This document shows positions 34,308 to 39,558 of a stretch of DNA of 39,558 bases, one piece after another (position 1 is the stretch's first letter; every line of letters starts with the position of its first letter). Below the pieces are notes generated by a model, which searched no databases, was not told where the DNA came from, and saw nothing but the letters and a program-made list of their open reading frames with translations. Origin of the DNA: an uncultured Acidobacteriota bacterium (GTDB taxonomy: Bacteria; Acidobacteriota; Vicinamibacteria; Vicinamibacterales; CAVVIG01); the NCBI GenBank assembly GCA_902825985.1, contig CADEDC010000055.1:1-39558 (forward strand), written 5' to 3'. The position numbers and the translations under genes are program-made.

Positions 34308-35432
34308 CTACGGCGCCGCCTGGAACTCGTGGCGGGCCAGCACGTGCCCTTCAGCGTCGCGGGCCTCGACCACCCAGACGCCGGACGGGTCGAGCAACCG
34401 CCGGCTCTGGGTCCGCCAGTCCGGGCTGCCGACCATCAGGCTGGCCGCACCGACGAGGGTTCCATCGCGAAACCAGACGTGATCGATGGTGTCGCCGGCC
34501 CTGCCGCCGCGAACGTGGGTCCAGAACACGACCTTGCTGCCGACCATGAACCGGTCGGCCTGCCCCACCAGTTCGCGCTCCACCACCCCGGTACCGACGC
34601 CCGAACCGGCGACGGTAAGCCGCGACAGCCCTCTCGGGTCGGCAACATCGCCCGGGGCGTCGGCGGGCGGCAACCCCTCGAACGCGGCCGCCGGACGCTG
34701 CTGAACCACCTCCGATTCGACCGGCGCAGTGCTCGACGGCACATCCGCCGGTGTCGGCGGGGACGAGGGCGGTACCGAGCCCGCCGCTTCCGCCGGCGCA
34801 TCCGACGGGCCGACGGCCGCGGGCGCTGACGCCCCGGTGTCGGCTGCAGGCGACGCGGGGATGGGCGAGGCGGACGCCGGCGACGTCGGCGCGGCTGGCT
34901 CCGCTGATGGCGCGGCGGACGCGATCGGGGGCTCTGGCCGGGCACCTGATCCGCCACCGTGTTCAACCGCCGCGATCTCCAGGCCGGTTGACGCCTGCGG
35001 AAAACCCGACAGTCCGAACCAGGCCGCGCCGGCGAGGACGGTGAGCGCCAGCACCGCCAGCAGCGGGACGCGGTTCATCGACGACAGCGCTTCGCGCGCC
35101 CGCGTGAGGCCGGCCTGCGCACCAGACGCCGAGACGCCGCGCCGATCGATCGCCCGGTTCATCGCGGCGAGCTGATCGGCTTCCGCAGCCTGCGTCTGCC
35201 GCGACTCCTCCTGCGCATAGTCCCGGAGCAGCGCCTCGGCATCGAGCCCCAGGAAGGCGGCGTAGGATCTCAGATAGGCGCGGTTGTAGGTTCCGCCGGG
35301 CAGCTTGGCGATGGCTTCATCTTCGATGGCCAGCAGGTAGCGCTTCGACAGGCGGGTTTCGCGGGCGATCTCGTCCAGCGAGACGCCGCGCTGCTCACGC
35401 GTGCGCTTGAGCGCAGCACCAAACGTGGCCAT
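34308..35432 (-). CDS. RodZ-like HTH membrane protein with C-terminal DUF2914 domain
   Basis: This 374-residue protein has a cytoplasmic HTH_25 domain as in RodZ (residues 1-70: FGAALKRTREQRGVSLDEIA, LSKRYLLAIEDE, LRSYAAFLGLD), one membrane helix (121-141), a long Ala/Pro/Ser linker (about 150-250) and a C-terminal domain (about 270-374). The C-terminal part, with FWTHVRGGRAGDTIDHVWF, WRTQSRRLLDPSGVWVVEARD and GHVLARHEF, is of the DUF2914 type. RodZ anchors the MreB cytoskeleton in rod-shaped cells; here the usual RodZ beta-domain is replaced by DUF2914. Start at 35432 is supported by the TATACT element 7 bases upstream. Confidence 0.82.
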   Translation of the reverse strand: MATFGAALKRTREQRGVSLDEIARETRLSKRYLLAIEDEAIAKLPGGTYNRAYLRSYAAFLGLDAEALLRDYAQEESRQTQAAEADQLAAMNRAIDRRGVSASGAQAGLTRAREALSSMNRVPLLAVLALTVLAGAAWFGLSGFPQASTGLEIAAVEHGGGSGARPEPPIASAAPSAEPAAPTSPASASPIPASPAADTGASAPAAVGPSDAPAEAAGSVPPSSPPTPADVPSSTAPVESEVVQQRPAAAFEGLPPADAPGDVADPRGLSRLTVAGSGVGTGVVERELVGQADRFMVGSKVVFWTHVRGGRAGDTIDHVWFRDGTLVGAASLMVGSPDWRTQSRRLLDPSGVWVVEARDAEGHVLARHEFQAAP

Positions 35433-35439
35433 TCACGCC

Positions 35440-35445
35440 AGTATA
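35440..35445 (-). promoter_or_regulatory. -10 element TATACT, 7 bases before the RodZ-like start
   Basis: On the minus strand TATACT (5 of 6) is followed by 7 bases and the ATG at 35432, with no ribosome site. This is a clear leaderless candidate. No strong -35 at 17 bases. Confidence 0.5.
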
Positions 35446-35528
35446 GCGGGTCTCGCGCGAGCCCTGTAGAGTAGACCGCCGGCCAGGTCGATTTTTCAGG
35501 CAGTTCCGGCTGGCAAAGCAGACGAGCG

Positions 35529-35678
35529 ATGCGAGTGCGAGGCGCAGCGGTCTCAGCGGCTCTCGCGCTGGTGGCGGGTTCGTCGCCCGCGGCCGCGCAG
35601 ACGGCGATGCTGCCGTATGACCACATCCATATCAACGTGCCGGACCCGGCTGGCGCACGACCGAACGACCGGGAGTGA
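35529..35678 (+). pseudogene. Truncated exported VOC (glyoxalase-like) gene, 49 residues
   Basis: The frame encodes a signal peptide (MRVRGAAVSAALALVAG, ending AAAQ). The typical start of a VOC domain follows, MLPYDHIHINVPDPA, where NVPDPAAAAxWY is expected. It then runs into GARPNDRE and stops. The normal protein would have about 150 or more residues. Exported VOC proteins with this start are common in Acidobacteria. The stop overlaps a GTG (35675) that is in frame with nrfH. Confidence 0.7.
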
Positions 35679-35737
35679 AACCCGCCGAGTCGCCCGCCGC
35701 TGCGGCGGCACGCCGCTTGTGTGCAGGTCGAAACACG

Positions 35738-36187
35738 ATGGCACTCACCCGTTACGCGGTGCTCTTGGGACTCGCTCTCGGCCTGCTCATCGGGCTTGGC
35801 GGCTACACGTTCATCTACGCCAGAGGCGCGTCGTACCTGACGAACGACCCGGCCGCCTGCGTCAACTGTCACGTCATGCAGGAGCAGTTCGACGGCTGGA
35901 CGACCTCCAGCCACCGCGCCGTCGCCGTCTGCAACGACTGCCACGCCCCGCACGACGTCCTCGGCAAGTACGCCACGAAGGCCCGCAACGGCTTCTGGCA
36001 TTCCTTCTACTTCACGTTCGGCGGCCATCCGGATCCGATCCGGATCACGCCGCGCAATGCCGCCGTCACGGAGGGGGCATGCCGGACCTGTCACGCCGAC
36101 GTCGTGCTGGCGATCGATACGCACCCGCAGCGGAACCGGACACTCGACTGCGTGCCCTGTCATCGAAATGTCGGGCACCTTCACTGA
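35738..36187 (+). CDS. nrfH: NrfH, cytochrome c nitrite reductase small subunit (quinol-oxidising tetraheme)
   Basis: This 149-residue NapC/NirT-family protein has one N-terminal membrane anchor (residues 6-27) and four CXXCH heme sites: CVNCH 41-45, CNDCH 65-69, CRTCH 115-119 and CVPCH 138-142. Met47, just after the first site, is the NrfH-type axial ligand candidate. NrfH passes electrons from menaquinol to NrfA on the periplasmic side of the inner membrane. ATG 35738 gives the usual length; GTG 35675 would extend the N-terminus by 21 residues and overlap the VOC remnant stop. NrfA follows after 36 bases. No FNR- or Nar-type site was found in 35433-35737. Confidence 0.93.
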   Translation: MALTRYAVLLGLALGLLIGLGGYTFIYARGASYLTNDPAACVNCHVMQEQFDGWTTSSHRAVAVCNDCHAPHDVLGKYATKARNGFWHSFYFTFGGHPDPIRITPRNAAVTEGACRTCHADVVLAIDTHPQRNRTLDCVPCHRNVGHLH

Positions 36188-36223
36188 CACGCGGTACGTG
36201 GGCGCTTCCGTCAAAGGACCAGT

Positions 36224-37627
36224 ATGGCCGACACCCCAACGCCCGGCGATCGACTTCCCCCGCCGCCCCGTCGTCTCGGCCGCGTCGTCGTGTTCACGGC
36301 GCTCGCGGCCGCCCTCGCGGCCGCGACTGTAACCGGACTGCTCGTCAGCGTGTTCGAGCGCAAGCAGGAGGCCCGCAGTCCCTTCTACCGGGTCGTCGAG
36401 CTGACGGATGACATCGAGGACCCGGCGGTGTGGGGCAAGAACTTCCCGCTGCAGTACGACGGCTACCGGCGTACGGTCGATCAGCAGCGCACCCGCTATG
36501 GCGGTAGCGAGGCGGTGCCGCGCACCCCGACCGACGCCGACCCGCGATCGATTGTCGCGCAGTCGCGCCTCGAGGACGACCCGCGCCTGAAGCGCATGTG
36601 GGCCGGATACGCGTTCGCGACCGACTTCCGCGAGGAGCGCGGTCACGCGCACATGCTCGACGACCAGACGTTCACCGAGCGGCAGCAGGTGACGACGCAA
36701 CCGGGCACCTGCCTGCACTGTCACGCGTCGGTGTATCTGCCGTATCGCCGGCTCGGGGCCGGCGACCTCATCAAGGGGTTCGAGGCGATGAACCGGATGT
36801 CCTACCGCGAGGCACGGCCGCTGGTCTCGCACCCGGTCTCGTGCATCGATTGCCACGAGCCGGCGACCATGCAGTTGCGGGTGACGCGGCCGGGTTTCAT
36901 CGAAGGGATGCGCGCCGTGAAAGCGACGCAGGGCGTGCCGGACTACGACGTCAACACGATGGCGTCACGGCAGGAGATGCGAGCCTTCGTCTGCGGACAA
37001 TGTCACGTCGAGTACTACTTCCGCGGCCCCGAGAAGCGGCTGACCTACCCGTGGACCAAGGGCCTGAAGGCCGACGAGATCCTCAGCTACTACCAGGAGA
37101 CCGGCTTCCGCGACTGGGTGCACGCCGAGAGCGGTGCCTCGACGCTCAAGGCGCAGCATCCGGAGTTCGAAATGTGGAACCAGGGCATCCACGCGCGATC
37201 CGGCGTCGCCTGCGCCGACTGCCACATGCCGTATCAGCGCGAAGGGGCGTTCAAGATCAGCGATCACCACATCCGGAGTCCGCTGCTGAACGTCAACCGT
37301 GCCTGCCAGACCTGCCACCGCTGGCCGGAAGAGGAGCTACGGTCGCGCGTGTTCACGATCCAGGATCGGACGTTTCAGATGCGCAACGTCGCCATGGACG
37401 CACTCGTCGCGCTCATCGACGACATCCGGACCGCGGCAGCGGCGGGCGCCACCGAGGCCCAGCTCGCGGCGGCGCGCGACGAACAGCGCCAGGCGCAGTT
37501 CCTGCTCGACTTCATCGAAGCGGAGAACTCGATGGGGTTTCACGCAGATCAGGAAGCCATGCGGGTGCTCGGTCTCTCGATCGACCACACGCGCAAGGGG
37601 CAGGTGGCGATTCGCGAGCGCCGGTAG
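36224..37627 (+). CDS. nrfA: NrfA, ammonia-forming cytochrome c nitrite reductase (CXXCH type)
   Basis: This 467-residue pentaheme enzyme reduces nitrite to ammonium with six electrons. An N-terminal signal/anchor (about 20-45) is followed by Arg139 in EERGHAHML (active-site Arg of the family), five heme sites, the active-site Tyr of VEYYF just after heme 3, and His323 in GIHARSG. Heme sites are CLHCH 163-167, CIDCH 207-211, CGQCH 257-261, CADCH 330-334 and CQTCH 361-365. The first site is the catalytic heme, usually CXXCK; here it is CXXCH, so its proximal ligand is His. His440 (MGFH) is a further axial ligand candidate. AAAGGA lies 5 bases before the ATG. It is co-transcribed with nrfH. Confidence 0.94.
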   Translation: MADTPTPGDRLPPPPRRLGRVVVFTALAAALAAATVTGLLVSVFERKQEARSPFYRVVELTDDIEDPAVWGKNFPLQYDGYRRTVDQQRTRYGGSEAVPRTPTDADPRSIVAQSRLEDDPRLKRMWAGYAFATDFREERGHAHMLDDQTFTERQQVTTQPGTCLHCHASVYLPYRRLGAGDLIKGFEAMNRMSYREARPLVSHPVSCIDCHEPATMQLRVTRPGFIEGMRAVKATQGVPDYDVNTMASRQEMRAFVCGQCHVEYYFRGPEKRLTYPWTKGLKADEILSYYQETGFRDWVHAESGASTLKAQHPEFEMWNQGIHARSGVACADCHMPYQREGAFKISDHHIRSPLLNVNRACQTCHRWPEEELRSRVFTIQDRTFQMRNVAMDALVALIDDIRTAAAAGATEAQLAAARDEQRQAQFLLDFIEAENSMGFHADQEAMRVLGLSIDHTRKGQVAIRERR

Positions 37628-37714
37628 GCCGGTCGGCGAACCCTCGATCGGTCGGACGGCCGCCGGGGCGCACCGGGCGGGCGCAGGAGCCTCGTCGTCC
37701 TCCGGCTGACCGCC

Positions 37715-38143
37715 CTACGGCTTCTTGACCACGGCATCGACGCTCAGCTTCTCGCCGAGCTCGTTCACCACCGTCAGAGTCACGGTGTCGCCTTCGGCAA
37801 GCGGCTTCTTCAGCCCTTTCAGCAGGAGGTGGTAGCCGGTGGCGTTCATGTCGAGGGTGCCGTAGGCCGGCACCGTGACCTCGTCGAGCGCGGCGTCCTT
37901 CCCTGCCTGCCGCAATTCCACCGAGGCGGCGACATCCGACGTGGCGGAAATGAGATAGAACGCATACATGCCCGGGTTGTCGACGGTGGCGAACCCCGTG
38001 GTCGACGTGGCGCCCGCCTCCGGCATCTTCACCCAGCCATCCGTGACGCTGGGCTTCTTGTCCTGCGCCGACGCCGGCGTCGCCGTCGCCACCCCTCCGA
38101 GCACCATTGCCAGCACCGCCAACCAGGTCGCCATTCGGCGCAT
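37715..38143 (-). CDS. PCu(A)C-family exported protein lacking copper ligands
   Basis: This 142-residue protein has a Sec signal (1-26, ending ASAQ) and one PCu(A)C cupredoxin-like domain: GFATVDNPGMYAFYLISATS, VELRQAGK, PAYGTLDMNATGYHLLLKGL and KKPLAEGDTVTLTVV. PCu(A)C proteins carry copper to cytochrome oxidase using an H(M)-X10-M-X21-HXM set. Here the second HXM is HLL (His105, Leu107) and the first His position is Arg78 with no Met nearby, so the usual copper site is largely lost. The start is supported by GGAGGG upstream and a TACAAT hexamer. It converges with nrfA. It may have a non-copper role. Confidence 0.82.
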   Translation of the reverse strand: MRRMATWLAVLAMVLGGVATATPASAQDKKPSVTDGWVKMPEAGATSTTGFATVDNPGMYAFYLISATSDVAASVELRQAGKDAALDEVTVPAYGTLDMNATGYHLLLKGLKKPLAEGDTVTLTVVNELGEKLSVDAVVKKP

Positions 38144-38164
38144 CGTGTTCACCCTCCAGCGCCT

Positions 38165-38170
38165 ATTGTA
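38165..38170 (-). promoter_or_regulatory. -10 element TACAAT of the PCu(A)C-like gene
   Basis: On the minus strand TACAAT ends 21 bases before the ATG at 38143, leaving a short leader with GGAGGG as ribosome site. No clear -35. Confidence 0.45.
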
Positions 38171-38220
38171 TCCACTGCGTCGCCGCCAACCAGTGCAGCG
38201 GTGACATTCCGTGCCGACGC

Positions 38221-38242
38221 GGCACGGGCACGGCACGGGCAC
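38221..38242. repeat. Two tandem copies of an 11-bp unit
   Basis: GGCACGGGCAC occurs twice in a row at 38221-38231 and 38232-38242, in the 253-base gap between the PCu(A)C-like and radical SAM genes. Too short to suggest a function; the remainder of the gap shows no gene. Confidence 0.7.
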
Positions 38243-38396
38243 GGGACGCGCGGGCCGAGCCGCGGCGCGGATGACCGCCGCTTTTCCGTCAGCCGCCTTT
38301 CCGACACGACGGACGGTCCGGCAGATGCCCGCCCGATGCGGTGGAAACTGGCCTGTCCGCGCGAGGCATGCTGATTGCTCTGCCGTAGACCACACC

Positions 38397-39557
38397 ATGC
38401 CGCACGCCCATGTTTTCGCCGACCGTCCCCTTCGGATCTACTGGGAAACCACGCGGGCCTGCGACTTGGCCTGCCGCCATTGCCGGGCTGAGGCGGCCCC
38501 GGCCGCGGATCCGGACGAACTGACGACGGCCGAAGGGCTGGTCCTGCTCGAGCGCCTGGCCGGCTTCGGCGCTCCCCTGCCACACCTCGTCTTTACAGGC
38601 GGCGACGCGCTGAAGCGGCGCGACCTGTTCGAGCTGGTGGCGGCTGCCCGGGGACGGGGATTCCAGGTGTCGGTGGCGCCGAGTGCGACACCGCTGCTGA
38701 CCGCCGGCGCGCTGCAACGCCTCAAGCAGGCCGGTGTCGATGCCATCTCTCTCAGCCTCGACGGCTCGACCGCCGCCCGACACGACGTCATCCGCGGCAT
38801 CCCCGGCACCTACGAACGGACGCTCGACGCGGCACGGACGGCGCGGCACATCCACCTGCCCTTCCAGGTGAACACGCTGGTGTGCGCCGAGACGGTCGAC
38901 GACCTGGCCACGATCCACGGACAGGTGATCGAGATGGGCGCTGCGCGCTGGAGCCTCTTTTTCCTGGTGACGGTCGGACGCGGGCAGGTGCTGCAGCCGA
39001 TCGCACCCGAACGGGCCGAGGCGCTGCTCGGCTGGCTGGCCACGCTCGCCGGGCCGCCGCGGCCCGGCGGTCTCGTCGTCACCACCACCGAGGCGCCGCA
39101 CTACCGTCGCGTCGCGGCCGAGCGGCGCCGCGCCGCCCACCCCCCGACGGCCGACGCCCCAGGGACGGCGGCGCCACCGGGCGGCGGACCTCCCGCCGCC
39201 GGTGGGCCCGCGCACGGCGGTGCGCCGACCGGGCACGGCGCCGGCATCCGCGACGGCAACGGCATCCTGTTCATCTCGCACACCGGCGAGATCTGCCCGT
39301 CCGGGTTCCTCGAGATTTCAACCGGCAACGTCCGTCGCGACGACGTGGTGACGGTCTATCGCCATGATCCGCTGTTCGCCGCGCTGCGGCGGCCGGACGA
39401 GTTCAAGGGGCGCTGCGGTCCTTGCGAGTATCACTGGGTGTGCGGCGGCTCGCGGGCGCGTGCCTACTCGGCGTCGCAGGATCCGTTGGGCGACGATCCG
39501 CTCTGCGAATACGAGGCGCATCCGCTCCGCATCGTTCCCGTCACGTCGGTGGCATGA
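38397..39557 (+). CDS. Radical SAM/SPASM protein (TIGR04053-like)
   Basis: This 386-residue protein has the SAM-radical iron-sulfur site Cys22, Cys26, Cys29 (RACDLACRHC) near the N-terminus. The SAM loop FTGGDAL is followed by SLSLDG, a FFLVTVGRGQ strand and TTTEAPHYRRV. A C-terminal SPASM-type cysteine cluster appears as CPSGF, CGPCEYHWVCGGS and DPLCEY. The motifs match the TIGR04053 family, near the AhbD-type heme-decarboxylase and peptide-modifying enzymes. No candidate peptide substrate is seen beside it. It contains a Gly/Ala/Pro insertion (about 241-282) that looks disordered. Its position after nrfHA could mean a role in heme handling, but this is inference. Confidence 0.88.
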   Translation: MPHAHVFADRPLRIYWETTRACDLACRHCRAEAAPAADPDELTTAEGLVLLERLAGFGAPLPHLVFTGGDALKRRDLFELVAAARGRGFQVSVAPSATPLLTAGALQRLKQAGVDAISLSLDGSTAARHDVIRGIPGTYERTLDAARTARHIHLPFQVNTLVCAETVDDLATIHGQVIEMGAARWSLFFLVTVGRGQVLQPIAPERAEALLGWLATLAGPPRPGGLVVTTTEAPHYRRVAAERRRAAHPPTADAPGTAAPPGGGPPAAGGPAHGGAPTGHGAGIRDGNGILFISHTGEICPSGFLEISTGNVRRDDVVTVYRHDPLFAALRRPDEFKGRCGPCEYHWVCGGSRARAYSASQDPLGDDPLCEYEAHPLRIVPVTSVA

Positions 39558-39558
39558 A

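Noticed and set aside
35433..35737. FNR- or NarL-type site before nrfH
   Set aside because: No TTGAT-N4-ATCAA or related site was found.

Overview
The window is very GC-rich DNA with densely packed genes, about 34 protein genes and one partial tRNA on both strands. No insertion sequence, prophage, integrase or CRISPR array is visible. The protein families suggest a soil-type Acidobacteriota, probably of the Vicinamibacteria (Luteitalea-like): exported BACON-repeat proteins, exported fumarylacetoacetase-fold and VOC-type proteins, an ECF sigma/anti-sigma/exported-protein operon, many PQQ-type beta-propellers, and SpoIIE-type phosphatases joined to FHA/GAF or membrane domains. The taxonomic call is inference from family content, not from a marker gene.

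Layout. 1-2939: 3' part of tRNA-Arg(CCG), an FkbM methyltransferase and a cytoplasmic molybdopterin oxidoreductase. 2981-4902 (minus): a lipoprotein with two OB-like domains and an exported fumarylacetoacetate-hydrolase-family enzyme. 5052-10481: arylamine N-acetyltransferase, a BACON-repeat exported protein (minus), an APC amino-acid permease and an FHA-GAF-PP2C phosphatase. 10510-16690: MATE exporter, exported amidohydrolase, TPR protein, and two divergent PQQ-propeller proteins. 16836-19899: endostatin/lectin-like lipoprotein, PilZ protein, membrane-bound PP2C phosphatase, CHRD protein. 20070-26149 (minus): a hydroxyacid-oxoacid transhydrogenase-type dehydrogenase, a DUF305/LVIVD pair, and a PlsB-like acyltransferase fused to a lipase-like hydrolase. 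26191-28534 (minus): ECF sigma factor, anti-sigma-like protein and exported protein. 28616-31062 (minus): a soluble PQQ glucose/sorbosone-dehydrogenase-like protein and a membrane protein with a zinc ribbon and a degenerate J domain. 31162-35432: ABC exporter, pilin-like membrane protein, exported methyltransferase, RodZ-like protein with a DUF2914 domain. 35738-39557: nrfHA (nitrite reduction to ammonium), a copper-chaperone-like protein lacking copper ligands, and a radical SAM/SPASM protein.

Functional reading. The clearest pathway is dissimilatory nitrite reduction to ammonium: NrfH takes electrons from the quinone pool and NrfA is a CXXCH-type pentaheme enzyme. The OB-fold lipoprotein at the other end of the window resembles NrfJ-like accessory proteins. 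The FHA-GAF-PP2C protein, membrane PP2C, PilZ protein and ECF operon indicate heavy signalling investment.

The most unusual signals are: near-consensus -10 hexamers 5-7 bases before the start codon of several genes without a Shine-Dalgarno site, which suggests leaderless transcripts; a tandem 25-bp duplication carrying two TTGACA elements; an acyltransferase-lipase fusion; two abruptly truncated gene starts (SRPBCC and VOC) less than 2 kb apart; a membrane J-domain-like protein without HPD; and an ECF operon with a GGAACTT promoter element inside a small palindrome. No stretch over 300 bases lacks a gene.
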